IMG/VR virus record: IMGVR_UViG_3300044946_000048
Location: 1-64,000 of that record
DNA: 64,000 bases
Direction: 5' to 3' (one strand)
DNA from: a virus
Part shown: positions 9,435 through 18,684 of the stretch, in pieces
Numbering within the stretch: the stretch's first letter is position 1
Layout of the letters: each line of letters begins with the position of its first letter
Program-made: the position numbers and the translations under genes
The notes under the pieces: model-generated
What the model saw: only the letters and a program-made list of their open reading frames with translations
The model's database searches: none
What the model was told of the DNA's origin: nothing

Positions 9435-10097
9435 CTATGATGCCGTTTGTTGGTCTAACCTATCTTGTTTTCGTTTGTTACGAAACCAATATAAGTCTTG
9501 GCGGAATCTCCAGCTAACGTAACCGTCAACTGGACGACCAACAATCTGATTATCTCTCGCCTCAGAAATTATTCCTTTCTTTATTAGCTCAGCTTCAACT
9601 GTTCGCCAGCCCCTGAACGCTTCACCGTTCGGAAGTCCTCGCTGATCCAGTCGCAGGATAGACCACTCGTACATCGCTGGCGCTTGAAGATAGCACACAG
9701 GAATAACTCGATCTGATCCTGGTTTGAATGCCCACAATCCAACTGTTTGGGGTGGAAATCCCAAATCAATCGAATAACATTTTACTCCGGCGTTTCGTAG
9801 TTTTCGTATGAACTCTCGTGTACTGATAGGATTAACTTTCCGAGCTACTTCATTTAATAGCTCATCCTGTTTCACCATCTTATACCGAGATGCCATAGTC
9901 TCAGAAACTTCTTTATCTGCCAAATACGATTCCGTAGCAAACTGCTTGTAGTCCTTCGGCCAACGAACCCAATTGGGAGTTCCGTCCTTCAGAATTTGTT
10001 TAATTGTATTCTGAGTGACTGCTAAATCGTGTCGCTCTTTCCAGGGATTCGACAGATTTTGCAATGGCATATTCGATGGGTTGTTAATCATTACCAT
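9435..10097 (-). CDS. Conserved-looking protein of unknown function, beside capsid gene
   Basis: A 220-residue protein. I prefer the ATG at 10095-10097, because GAGG lies six bases upstream; a GTG at 10107-10109 and a later ATG are alternatives. No signal peptide, membrane segment or known motif. The C-terminus is basic and ends RLDQQTAS. It follows the capsid gene in the late operon. No function can be assigned. Confidence 0.6.
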   Translation of the reverse strand: MVMINNPSNMPLQNLSNPWKERHDLAVTQNTIKQILKDGTPNWVRWPKDYKQFATESYLADKEVSETMASRYKMVKQDELLNEVARKVNPISTREFIRKLRNAGVKCYSIDLGFPPQTVGLWAFKPGSDRVIPVCYLQAPAMYEWSILRLDQRGLPNGEAFRGWRTVEAELIKKGIISEARDNQIVGRPVDGYVSWRFRQDLYWFRNKRKQDRLDQQTAS

Positions 10098-10170
10098 CAC
10101 GGGCCTCACTAATCTCGATTTCTCTTCGATGTTTCTGCGCTAAAGAAAGATTCCGTCTATGTTCTAGGGT
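10084..10170 (-). pseudogene. Remnant of a homing endonuclease gene
   Basis: After a ribosome site at about 10182-10190 a frame reads LEHRRNLSLAQKHRREI...EARDG and stops at 10084-10086. It has no ATG, GTG or TTG start at the right distance. The text resembles the NUMOD3-like motif common in homing nucleases. The kissing-loop leader that precedes other HNH genes here is intact upstream (10183-10226). I read this as the decayed end of a lost endonuclease cassette next to the intron-rich capsid gene. Confidence 0.4.
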
Positions 10171-10182
10171 AAATACTAAACC

Positions 10183-10226
10183 CTCTCCTTGAAAGAGTAA
10201 TCTGGGGTGTGTTCAAGGCACACCCC
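10183..10226 (-). promoter_or_regulatory. Kissing-loop leader, copy 1 (no intact gene)
   Basis: On the minus strand, hairpin 1 (10204-10226, 8 bp stem) has loop CCTTGAA. Hairpin 2 (10183-10197, 4 bp stem CTCT/AGAG) has loop TTCAAGG, the exact complement, containing the AAGG of the ribosome site. See the finding on this element. Confidence 0.7.
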
Positions 10227-10274
10227 TGATTAGTATACCATAGTTCATGAGGCTATGGGAATAGTTATGCCACC

Positions 10275-12162
10275 CTACTGGATAGCCGGGACCGAGTCGA
10301 TGTAACGAATACGCTGAGTATTCGCACCACGAGCCGGAGGAAGTGTTACTGTTTGATGGCCAAATGTTACTCGTTCTTTCGAACGGGATCGGTCATTTCT
10401 GCCGATCTCTTACAGTTTCGTTTCCTGTAAGAGCAGACTATCGCATCGCCCCGTAGGGCGTTCTCTCGCTTAGTCGTTCACGGTGCCTTTCGGCTTCCGC
10501 CTTGTTTCCATTTCAGGGTTCAAGTCAATCAGAGAGAATTTTCTAACACTAGATTACGCTAGTGCGAGTCCACGGTTGCTGTCGCAACCCTTAAACTTAT
10601 ATGAGCACCATCCGCCGATTGTTCCCGTCGGATCATATGAAGATTCTGGGGCCTTGTCTACGACCTTGCAATCTATAGTTCTCCAATTACCGTCTCCTAG
10701 TTCCGTATCACCTGCAACGCCTAGCCATACGCCGATCATTGCGTAATTACCAAATACATAGGTACGATAAGCTGTCTTACCGCTTCCCTGGTAATTCGTT
10801 GTGGTCGTCACGAATGGTGTCTGACGGAAGGTGATGTTTGTGCCAGGAAGTTCGATATCCATGGTTTGGTCACTGCCAGCCATCTTGTCGAACTTGTCCA
10901 TCATTGCGTACTTCCACAAGTCAACGATTGAGTTGTTCACTGTCGTTGAGTTATAGATGTCACCCAATGTGTTCGGGCTAACTGCGCCGTAGAACCTGCC
11001 CCTCTTGCAAGGTAGCACGTTCTTGCTTACCAACTGTTGCTTCAACTCACGAACTGTTGCCAAATCGAGAGTGTAAGGTGAAGTTAGCAAGCTGCTCTGG
11101 TTAACCTGAGAGTCAACGCTTGACAAACCTGCGCTGTCGGCAACGGCTGAATATAGTTCAGAGATGCTCTGACCAGCCTGGTATCCTAGTTCAACTCCAC
11201 TGTTTCCGCTCAAGTCGTCGATGGCTGACGCCAAAACGAATGAACTGAAGTTCGTGTAGTTGTTCCCAAAATGTGTTTAGGTATCCTGTATCACCACAGG
11301 AACGCTCTCGTAGTCGCCTACGAGTTCAGACTCTCTCTTCACGCCTTGCGACGTGCCTGACATATTAGTCGTTACGGATGCGGGCTTGTTGAGGGACTTC
11401 ATTAGAAGATGCAGCTTCATACGCTCTTCAGGGGCTACCCGAGGTAGTCTAATATAACGTAATGCCGTCTTCGCTTGTTCCTTCTTAATTACGAGATAGG
11501 GAAGAACCGCTAAAATCAAGAGTTCTTGATTTTCTCTTCTCTCCATTTTCCACTGATAACAAACCTTCTTTGCGAAAGTGTTGCTACGTTGGGATAACGG
11601 TCGGTAAGACTGACCGAAATTGGATACCAGCCACTTCATCAGTTTCACTGAAGTGTTGGAAACTCCTATCTGTAAATCGAACGCGGGATATGGATTATTA
11701 TTCCTATCGTATATCATAGTCCGGCTAATGGAAAAGTATCCTTCTCCATCTAGCATAGCGGCTAGATAAGCTAATTTCGATTTATCTTTTGTAATCATTT
11801 CAAGCTTGCCTTTCCTCGGTATTGTCTGTTATTATACAGAGTTTCACCGATATAGTCAAGTTTAATGTGAGCAGAATTGTTTACTCACCAATCTGAGCAG
11901 GAGCACTCAACTGACCTACGAATTCAGGTGCGCCGATCACGCCGTCTGCTGACTGCGTTGTGTCTCCGGTCAATGTGTCGTATTGGAAGAACTGACGGTT
12001 GATACCGCTGTTCATAGCCTGTGTACGACGTTCTGCGCATTCCACGAATGCGTCAGTCTGACCCTTAAGGTTCGGAATCAATTCCTTATCGAAAATGATT
12101 GCCTGAGCCGTAAGGATATTTCCTACGTTTGCTGCTGAGGGATTGCTCCCGCCGCCTGCCAT
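10275..12162 (-). CDS. Major capsid protein, three exons split by two group I introns
   Basis: Proposed exons are 11887-12162, 10561-11264 and 10275-10371. Joined they give an in-frame 358-residue protein with junctions PAQIG/NNYTNF and GLAL/VTFGHQ. It looks like an N4 gp56-type or related HK97-fold capsid protein: helical FVLASAIDDLSG, LATVRELKQQLV, and FYGAVSP region. Exon 1 would stop at GAG-TAA in unspliced RNA. The protein forms the head shell, and the gene lies directly downstream of a scaffold-like gene. Exact splice points are inferred from frame and from U-before / G-at-end rules, and need RNA evidence. Confidence 0.75.
10372..10560 (-). other. Group I intron 2 in capsid gene (ORF-less, about 189 nt)
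   Basis: The minus-strand RNA shows a compact group I core: P7 strands ACGACTA and GATAGTC, a P8 hairpin CGCCC-TACG-GGGCG between them, then P9-type hairpins CTCTTACAG/CTGTAAGAG, GATCGG/CCGATC and CGTTC/GAACG up to the 3' end. The 5' end forms CACTAG/CTAGTG near the splice site. Removal restores the capsid frame. No ORF inside; it may depend on a nuclease elsewhere. Confidence 0.75.
11277..11798 (-). CDS. LAGLIDADG homing endonuclease inside capsid intron 1
   Basis: A 173-residue single-motif protein. LAYLAAMLDGEGYF at residues 9-22 is the LAGLIDADG helix with the catalytic acidic residue, followed by beta-rich VSNTSVKLMKWLVSNF. Such proteins dimerise and cut intron-less alleles to spread the intron. 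The start has GGAAAGG upstream and a consensus promoter about 45 bases further up. The stop lies about 10 bases before the proposed 3' splice site. Confidence 0.85.
   Translation of the reverse strand: MITKDKSKLAYLAAMLDGEGYFSISRTMIYDRNNNPYPAFDLQIGVSNTSVKLMKWLVSNFGQSYRPLSQRSNTFAKKVCYQWKMERRENQELLILAVLPYLVIKKEQAKTALRYIRLPRVAPEERMKLHLLMKSLNKPASVTTNMSGTSQGVKRESELVGDYESVPVVIQDT
11831..11859 (-). promoter_or_regulatory. Sigma70-like promoter inside capsid intron 1
   Basis: On the minus strand TTGACT (11854-11859), a 17 base spacer and TATAAT (11831-11836). It lies just upstream of the LAGLIDADG start at 11798 and would express the endonuclease independently of the late operon. Confidence 0.6.
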
Positions 12163-12205
12163 AGTAGTTTACCTCTAGCGTGAGCCTCTAGAAAAGCTTC
12201 TAGGG

Positions 12206-13345
12206 TTATGACTTGCCAAACTTGCGGGAGTTATAATCAGCAATCGCTCTTTCAATTTGCGGACGAGTAGATGGATTTGCCATCTTTTCCCGCAACGTCT
12301 TGCCGTCCCACTTGTTTATCTCAGCCATCGTGATCGTTAGCGGCTCGCTCTGTGTTCCCGGACGAGAACCTGAGTTCTGTCCAGGGACAATGCCGCCATT
12401 GACCCCCGGTCTCGGAGTTTCTGGAACCGGATTAACCGGAACCACAACTTGTGCCGGAACAGTTGGCACAACCGTCGCTACAGGCTGTGCTGCTGCTGGT
12501 GGTACTACTACTGGTGTTGGCTCCGGATTAACCGTAGGTGCAACAGCCACGACTGGTCCCTCCACCGGGGCCAGTTCTGTGTCCTTCAAAACCAAAAACG
12601 CTCTCTCCAAATTGTCGAGAGTCCAATCCAATTGATTGGCCTTAAAATAGTCCGTGAAAGCAATCTGATTAGCTTGACACGGTTTGTAGTCTTTTGCATG
12701 CCTCTGTAAGAACTGATACGATACCAATTCTTCCTTGGCCTTCTGTTCTGCTATAGCCGCCTTACGACGGTCTTCCTGTAGCAACGCTGTCTGAGCAGCA
12801 AACGCCTTTGCCGGATCGGTGTTCTTTGAATCCTCGATAGCCGCTGCTATCTGAGCATCTGTCAAAGGAGCAATCTGAGCCGCTGCGTTCTGCTGTGGCG
12901 TCTTGTACGTAATCTTTTGGTTCTTGATTCGATGGAACGCACGGGTTGCCTGAGTGTGCGCCTCGATCATCTTCTCTCGAAGCTTCTCTTCGGACTCGGC
13001 TTCCAAGTGAGTAGGTCGGCCCAGAGGCTTACCATCTTCATCTGTGATCTGATAGTCCGCAACATATCGCTTCGGAACAACCGGAACCACGGGTGCTACG
13101 ACGGCTGGCACGACTGGTGTTTCCACAACAGGTGCAGGTGCTGGCGCAACCACTGCTGGCTGCGGAACTAGCTGTTGTGATACGTGTGCCGCTGCATCCA
13201 CCTCAGCCCGGGTTCTGCCTTGCAAGAGAGCTATCACAGCCTCACGCATACCGGGTTGAGTCATCTGCTGTCGCATCTCTAAGCCTTTCCAGGCTGCGAT
13301 ATCTGCGAGTGTTAAGTTCTCAGGTGTTACTATTCTGTCTGTCAT
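12206..13345 (-). CDS. Scaffold-like protein
   Basis: A 379-residue protein of low complexity: long Pro/Ala/Val stretches at about 60-95 and 255-320, and a charged helical middle with many Ala, Glu and Lys. It lies immediately upstream of the capsid gene, the usual place for a scaffold. The first 40 and last 40 residues are related (ADIAAWKGLEMRQQM against AEINKWDGKTLREKM), so each end may carry the same binding helix. Its ATG overlaps the upstream stop (TAATG). Scaffold is inferred from position and composition. Confidence 0.55.
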   Translation of the reverse strand: MTDRIVTPENLTLADIAAWKGLEMRQQMTQPGMREAVIALLQGRTRAEVDAAAHVSQQLVPQPAVVAPAPAPVVETPVVPAVVAPVVPVVPKRYVADYQITDEDGKPLGRPTHLEAESEEKLREKMIEAHTQATRAFHRIKNQKITYKTPQQNAAAQIAPLTDAQIAAAIEDSKNTDPAKAFAAQTALLQEDRRKAAIAEQKAKEELVSYQFLQRHAKDYKPCQANQIAFTDYFKANQLDWTLDNLERAFLVLKDTELAPVEGPVVAVAPTVNPEPTPVVVPPAAAQPVATVVPTVPAQVVVPVNPVPETPRPGVNGGIVPGQNSGSRPGTQSEPLTITMAEINKWDGKTLREKMANPSTRPQIERAIADYNSRKFGKS

Positions 13346-13662
13346 TATCTATTGCCCTTCGGAGCGTTAAGCCCCACACTATTCTGTACCTGTTCTTGCT
13401 TACCTGTCTCGATTTGCCAGGTAATAGAATTCAGGATCAGTGTACGAAATTCATTGAAATCCCGAGCCCGAGTGTGAAGAAATTTAATCTTGCGATCATA
13501 TCCTTCATCACCCGGATTCAGGTTGATAGCTTCTGCGGTAGCCCGTTTACAAGCGGCTTCCATGATCTCAACCAAAACTGCGTAGCCCGGCTGAGATGCC
13601 AAAGCTGCAAGTGAAATTTTCTCGATCTGTTGCAACTCATCACTAAGTAGTGGTACGGCCAT
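13345..13662 (-). CDS. Small helical protein between portal and scaffold
   Basis: A 105-residue protein starting MAVPLLSDELQQ, with AAAGGA upstream. An earlier in-frame ATG would overlap the portal gene. Mainly helical, no cysteine motif beyond one Cys, C-terminus Gln/Asn-rich. Position suggests a role in head assembly. Not recognised. Confidence 0.55.
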   Translation of the reverse strand: MAVPLLSDELQQIEKISLAALASQPGYAVLVEIMEAACKRATAEAINLNPGDEGYDRKIKFLHTRARDFNEFRTLILNSITWQIETGKQEQVQNSVGLNAPKGNR

Positions 13663-13675
13663 TGTATTCCTTTCT

Positions 13676-15787
13676 TTAAAGCGTCGTGGTGCTACCAAAG
13701 CCTACGTTGCCTGGTTCTCCACTGATTTCGCTGTCCATAGCATGCTCGGTTGCTGAACGGAGAACTTCCGCTCCAGCCTTTCCAAGCTGCTTCTGGTCTT
13801 CCAAAGTCTGATCCTGTAAGAACTTCTGTTGCTGCTGTTGCTGCTGCGCCTTCAACTGGCTCGCCTGCATTGCTGCTGGTGAATTTGCATCATAACGTTG
13901 CTGCTGTTCCGGTGTCATCTTCACCAAAAAGTCCTGACTGAATTTCCATCCAGCGGCATCTGTAAAGGCTTTGAAAATAGCAACAGCGTCAAATGTCCAA
14001 TGAGCATCGTTCACGCTCTTAACGAACGTGGGATTGTTGAGCAATTGGATTATTATAGGCAGCGCCTGGGCCATTTCTTTCTTAGCACCAAGCTTTGCTC
14101 CTGCTAGAACTTCATACTCGTACTTAGCCTTACGGAAGTCGATATGATCGACCATGTAGTCCGCTCCAACTTCCTCGCCTAGAACACGACGAAGAACTGA
14201 TGTTGGAAGCAGTCTGTTATTCAACTCATCCATCGTATACAACCAAGGCTCGTAAACCTGACGAACGAATCTCATCGTCGGTCCATCTAGTCTTGATGCA
14301 TTTGCCTGGATAACCGCTGCGGCTCCCGTGCCCGAACGCATACCAGTGCCGCGACTACTACTAGTCGTAGCTCCCTGCATGACTTGTTCGTTTGCACCAG
14401 AAGATGATGCAGCGTCTGACTTCGCCTGCTGTATGAACTGCCAGGCTTCGGCTGGCACCGGAGGCATCTGCAAGAATGCAAATGCTGCTCGAACGTCATC
14501 ATCTACGTCGATGATGCCGCCCTGCTTCCAACGTGTCTGTTGCGTTGGAACGTTCATGCCCTTCTTGCGAACGGCTGTAGGCTGTAATCCATAAGCGAGC
14601 AACCCGAGTGCAAGGTTCGTTACGCCTTGCTCAACGATTTGTTCACTTCCGATTAATAGCCCAAGGCCCTGTCCGTAAAACGTGTCCGGAAGATTTCTCC
14701 AGTTTGCACTGAAGAACGGCTTCTTTCTATACGGGTTCGCTTCGTTGCGAATAAGAATGTTCTTGGCGTTGAACGTAAGAACCACGATAACCTTCTCGTT
14801 GTCCCAACGCTCCAACAATTCCATGTTGGCCTGCAAAGGATCAGCAGACGTTTTGAAGTTCCTCGGGAGAGCGTGCTGTAAATAGCCACGCATTCCTTCC
14901 GGAATCGTCATGGTAATGTTGTCCGGTCCTGTCTGAGGATCGGTTAAGAAAAATTGCTTTAGTACATTCTCTGGTGGAATGTCATAGCCAGGAATATCAC
15001 GTAGACGGTTCAAGTCTTCATAGGTGACATAGTCACGATAGATAACCCATTTAGCCTCTCGGATATCTCCGACGCGGCATCCCGGGTCAACTAGAACTGT
15101 ACGAATGTCGCAGGCTTTAATCCAAGGATGAGAAATAAGAACATCATCCATGTAGATTTCATAGTCATCTGAATCCACCGTATCAATCAGGGGAGTCTTA
15201 ACGGTCAGATTCAAATCTACTGGCTCAGCCTTGCGACGAAAATTTTCAACGTGATCGGTATATTGAAGATAGCCCCACTTGAATATCGTGGTGCCGAACA
15301 GAGCCATCTGATCCAGTCCGCGCTCTGTATTCTCTTCGAACTTCATGTCCCACAACTGCGCTGAGAACAACGCAGTCTTAGCACGAGTTACCGCTGGCTT
15401 TGTACCCGGCCTCGGTCGAAGCAAGAATGGCGGGTCTTCATAGAAGAGCCCTTCAAGCATCTTCGGAACGATGGTCGCAATGTGATTCGATAGCGTATAC
15501 TTCGGAACGCCGGAGGATGCTCCTACTCCGCCGTCAAAGATTCCGCTCGTCATCGGACTCTGCAACAATGTGTCCGCTGTCGTCCACCATGAAGCCCACT
15601 GATTGATGTTGGCGTAGTTATCCGCCATTGACGCATCATCCAATACCAGCTTCAGAGCAGCCTTATCGCTGTACTTGTAAACACCCGTCTTCGGATCACG
15701 TGTGATATCCTCGGACGTTATCTCGCCTACAGGAGTCACGGCCAATGCTTCGAGTGCTGCGGCAGCCTGCTTGTCTAGTGGTTCCAT
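13676..15787 (-). CDS. Portal protein
   Basis: A 703-residue protein, in the length range of podovirus-type portals. Features are a WASWWTTADTLL start region, LDQMALFGTTIFKWGYLQY, the segment RKKPFFSANWRNLPDTFYGQ, and a long Gln-rich helical C-terminus after residue 640 (a run of Gln in the barrel-like end). It starts one base from the terminase stop. It forms the dodecameric DNA channel at the head vertex and docks terminase and adaptors. Confidence 0.85.
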   Translation of the reverse strand: MEPLDKQAAAALEALAVTPVGEITSEDITRDPKTGVYKYSDKAALKLVLDDASMADNYANINQWASWWTTADTLLQSPMTSGIFDGGVGASSGVPKYTLSNHIATIVPKMLEGLFYEDPPFLLRPRPGTKPAVTRAKTALFSAQLWDMKFEENTERGLDQMALFGTTIFKWGYLQYTDHVENFRRKAEPVDLNLTVKTPLIDTVDSDDYEIYMDDVLISHPWIKACDIRTVLVDPGCRVGDIREAKWVIYRDYVTYEDLNRLRDIPGYDIPPENVLKQFFLTDPQTGPDNITMTIPEGMRGYLQHALPRNFKTSADPLQANMELLERWDNEKVIVVLTFNAKNILIRNEANPYRKKPFFSANWRNLPDTFYGQGLGLLIGSEQIVEQGVTNLALGLLAYGLQPTAVRKKGMNVPTQQTRWKQGGIIDVDDDVRAAFAFLQMPPVPAEAWQFIQQAKSDAASSSGANEQVMQGATTSSSRGTGMRSGTGAAAVIQANASRLDGPTMRFVRQVYEPWLYTMDELNNRLLPTSVLRRVLGEEVGADYMVDHIDFRKAKYEYEVLAGAKLGAKKEMAQALPIIIQLLNNPTFVKSVNDAHWTFDAVAIFKAFTDAAGWKFSQDFLVKMTPEQQQRYDANSPAAMQASQLKAQQQQQQQKFLQDQTLEDQKQLGKAGAEVLRSATEHAMDSEISGEPGNVGFGSTTTL

Positions 15788-18097
15788 TTATTTATTCTTC
15801 CACATGTTGAATTTCTTCAATAGCCCGTCAAGCGGCCCTTCCTCGATAACTTCCTCTTCCTGCTTACCCCAATAACGCGGACTGTATCTTTCTTCCATCG
15901 GCATTCCAAAGGTTCTTTGGTAATTACCTGCTAGAACAGAACGAACCTTCTGTTCATGGGATATTTCCATTTCTCGAAGACGAGCCTCTTCTGCTTCCTT
16001 TATTTCCCGAGGTGTCATCTTGAATGTGCGGCACGGAACATATCGGCACAAGTAAGATAGGGCGTCTGGGATATCATCCTTCCTTCCCATGTTCCCCTTA
16101 ACTCCGGTAAATCGGACAAACTGAGTTATTGCCTCGTCGTTCCAGGAATGATTCCTATCCTCCGAGAAGAACAATTGTTTATTCAACAACAGAAGATACA
16201 AACCACGAATGCGATTCTTCTTTGCATCTGGTTCATTAGAAGGTGTCTCTAGGTAAAAGTTAAGTATGTGTCTTCCGTTTGTTCTCATTGAAATCATCTG
16301 GATATCATCGAACATTCGTTCGAGACCGCCAGTGTTTTCCATGATGGTGCAGTACGGACGCCACAAGGTGTCCATTTCGACTACCTTTTCTGCCGTCTGT
16401 CTTTGAGTCAGCTTCTCACAAATTACGTCCATAACGATGAGGGCTTTCGTCCCCTCGTTATCAATTTCGATTACCTTCCCGACTACTCCGACGGTGTAAT
16501 CTGAATTCCTGTTCGCCGTCTTTGCCGTGTCCCAGGCTGCAACCATGTAGCCCGGCTTATCAAACGCCTCGGCGTAATTGATGATAGCCGCACGAAGCTT
16601 GTCTGCGTCGAATCCCCAACCTGCTTTATCCAACGCAGGCTGATTAAGCTGCTGACAACGAAATACATCCTCTCCACCATCTTCGTCGTCGCTAAAGATA
16701 ATTGCTTGACACTTAGAGAAAGGAAAATACTCAGGAAAAAGCATAGTAACCATGTCTTCGGTTACTCGCTTCAAATCCTCTTTCTCTATGTCCTTATACT
16801 CCGGCTTAATCTCCCAAGTACCTTTGGTGAAAAACTTGAGATTAAACTTCTCTGGATTTCTAGTGTGCGCTGCAAGAGTTCTTCCGTAGTAATCATCTAC
16901 GAAATATCTAGTACCTATAAAATCTATCCAGCCCCAGGTATGCGGAATATTCTTCGCTATTCCGATATCCTTAAATAGCGCTGTACGAGTCGCATCCGTA
17001 TTACAATTCGTATTGCTAACAACGTCATCACACTTGAATATGTCGCAGTGACGACCGGAACCCGTAGACGCAATCGCTAGCGCGGCCACGCTCGGATAAA
17101 TCGAACTGTGGCGACGCTGATGATGAAACAATGGAGAACTAGACAGTCCATCATCTTCATTCCTGATAACGTACTCGGGAAATAGAAGATGAAACGGCTC
17201 CGCTACTTCTGCATCAACAGGTAAATAGAAATACTTCTTGACTCCCATCATGAAGTCTATGGCGTGGCTTTCCTTCGCCGTCATAATCAGGATGGAGACA
17301 TCCGGGCAGTTCAACAACCACTGCACGCAGTCAGACATATTAGTTATAGACTTAAAGAAGAATCTAGGGAACAATAAAATCATTTCCCTAGCTTTATTCT
17401 CTGGTTTTATAACCTCGTCCAGAATTGGAAGATACAATCTACGCTTTGCACTCCAATATCTCGGGACACGATCTTGGCTATTTATCGCAGCCTGGTAATC
17501 TTCTTTGGCATAGCCTTCAAAGTATACGTGGTCAAAATCTTTCTGCACGAACAAATCACAAATCTGTTTATGCACCGAGTGTTTGAAGAGATTATTCTTC
17601 AGTACGTGCTTGGTAAGAAAGAATAAATCCTTACGCGCCTGGTCACGGGCTCGAAGCCAATCGTGAAAGTCTAGGTATCCCTCGTCATGGAAGTTGGCAT
17701 GGTGCTCGAACTTTCCCTCTTCGAAGTTACCTATTGTCTTGCTCAATAGCCGACGTGCCTTGTAAGGCTTTAGGCGAAGGGGTTCTTTTTTCTTTTCAGT
17801 CTTCCCTTTCTTTTCCTTCTTATCGCCTTTTGTTTGTGGCTCGTCTTCGTCTTTCTTCTTGGCGTCTTCGGGTCTTTCTGCCTTAATGATCTCTTCGGTT
17901 ATGCCACTGTATCCGTAGAAATAATCGAAGTACAATCTAAAAAGGTCAACATAGGACAAGACTTCAGACTTGTATCTGTAGCCGTGATGAATCTTGTCTG
18001 CTCGCTTACATACTCTATACCAACGTTGAATTATGTCTTTCGATGAGCGATATGTAACGAAACTATTGTCCTTCTTCGCTTGTCCTTCTAATGGCAT
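15788..18097 (-). CDS. terL: Terminase large subunit
   Basis: A 769-residue protein, longer than most. ATPase: degenerate Walker A LLFPRFFFKS near residue 243, Walker B-like IFKCDDV near 355. Nuclease: VAAWDTAKT near 540 and RKDDIPDALSYL near 690, giving the expected acidic residues. A Lys/Glu-rich insertion at about 80-110 is unusual. It pumps and cuts DNA during packaging. No small terminase gene was recognised nearby. It ends one base before the portal start. Confidence 0.9.
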   Translation of the reverse strand: MPLEGQAKKDNSFVTYRSSKDIIQRWYRVCKRADKIHHGYRYKSEVLSYVDLFRLYFDYFYGYSGITEEIIKAERPEDAKKKDEDEPQTKGDKKEKKGKTEKKKEPLRLKPYKARRLLSKTIGNFEEGKFEHHANFHDEGYLDFHDWLRARDQARKDLFFLTKHVLKNNLFKHSVHKQICDLFVQKDFDHVYFEGYAKEDYQAAINSQDRVPRYWSAKRRLYLPILDEVIKPENKAREMILLFPRFFFKSITNMSDCVQWLLNCPDVSILIMTAKESHAIDFMMGVKKYFYLPVDAEVAEPFHLLFPEYVIRNEDDGLSSSPLFHHQRRHSSIYPSVAALAIASTGSGRHCDIFKCDDVVSNTNCNTDATRTALFKDIGIAKNIPHTWGWIDFIGTRYFVDDYYGRTLAAHTRNPEKFNLKFFTKGTWEIKPEYKDIEKEDLKRVTEDMVTMLFPEYFPFSKCQAIIFSDDEDGGEDVFRCQQLNQPALDKAGWGFDADKLRAAIINYAEAFDKPGYMVAAWDTAKTANRNSDYTVGVVGKVIEIDNEGTKALIVMDVICEKLTQRQTAEKVVEMDTLWRPYCTIMENTGGLERMFDDIQMISMRTNGRHILNFYLETPSNEPDAKKNRIRGLYLLLLNKQLFFSEDRNHSWNDEAITQFVRFTGVKGNMGRKDDIPDALSYLCRYVPCRTFKMTPREIKEAEEARLREMEISHEQKVRSVLAGNYQRTFGMPMEERYSPRYWGKQEEEVIEEGPLDGLLKKFNMWKNK

Positions 18098-18129
18098 TAT
18101 TGTTCACCCTTCGCAGGGCGATTGACGCC

Positions 18130-18399
18130 CTATTGATCGCTCAAGCCTGCGGCCTTCGCGTTGTCGATCTTACTCTTGATTGAAGTTGCTTCCTCGGTCG
18201 GCACTGGACTTCCGGTCGTTCCGACTCCGCCTGTCTTCATGACTGGAGCGCCGTGCGATAATCCTCCGCCTCGCGCCTGGTGCGCTTGCGTGTACGACGG
18301 TTGCGCTGAAGCATGACCTGGACCTGACCAATCCGTAGCCTTTTTCAAGGCTGCCTTGGCGTTCTCTAGCATTCCTGGTACTGGACTTCCTGCTGACAT
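18130..18399 (-). CDS. Small Gly/Ala/Ser-rich protein
   Basis: An 89-residue protein with GSPVP near both ends (residues 4-8 and about 63-67), a Gly/His-rich middle and the segment SYTQAHQARGGG, similar to SYVQAHKARKES of the 61-residue protein at 20628-20813. Such small disordered proteins are common near terminase genes. Function not known. Confidence 0.5.
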   Translation of the reverse strand: MSAGSPVPGMLENAKAALKKATDWSGPGHASAQPSYTQAHQARGGGLSHGAPVMKTGGVGTTGSPVPTEEATSIKSKIDNAKAAGLSDQ

Positions 18400-18408
18400 A
18401 ATAGTCTC

Positions 18409-18684
18409 CTACTTCTGTACCGTAATGTCGTTATTGATTACGGTTTGCTGTACTGGCATATTGCGAGTGTGATAGTCGTCCAACCCTTCGTGAGCGACTA
18501 GAATACCAGTTATAGCGGTAATCGCCGCTGCAAAATCTGCGGTCAAATGACCTGTAAAAGCTAATGCAATTGTTGACGCACCAAAAACAATTGCCCAAAA
18601 TTCACTCAACCCACCTGTAAATTCATAAATAGGTCTAAGCGAACTATTGTGAAGAACCGAATTGACTTTGTCTTTCCAACTCAT
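18409..18684 (-). CDS. Holin-like membrane protein
   Basis: A 91-residue protein with two hydrophobic helices, about residues 27-45 (FWAIVFGASTIALAF) and 48-66, then a polar tail. GAGGAAGT precedes the ATG and lies inside the 3' end of the upstream HNH gene, which overlaps it by 41 bases. Size and topology fit a class II holin, but no lysin was recognised in the window, so other membrane roles are possible. Confidence 0.5.
   Translation of the reverse strand: MSWKDKVNSVLHNSSLRPIYEFTGGLSEFWAIVFGASTIALAFTGHLTADFAAAITAITGILVAHEGLDDYHTRNMPVQQTVINNDITVQK

Larger units (their letters stand above)
11265..11886 (-). other. Group I intron 1 in capsid gene, with endonuclease ORF
   Basis: A 622 nt insertion after codon 92 (GGT) of the capsid gene. 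It contains a LAGLIDADG ORF whose 3' end doubles as the catalytic core: AACGACTA and AGAGAGTCTG as P7 strands, and a 7 bp hairpin CTCGTAG/CTACGAG after them. The intron would end in GGG before AAC codons of exon 2. Boundaries are inferred from reading frame. Confidence 0.7.

Noticed and set aside
12300-12635. 111-codon ORF antisense to the scaffold-like gene
   Set aside because: Gly/Thr repeats mirror the Pro/Val coding on the other strand.
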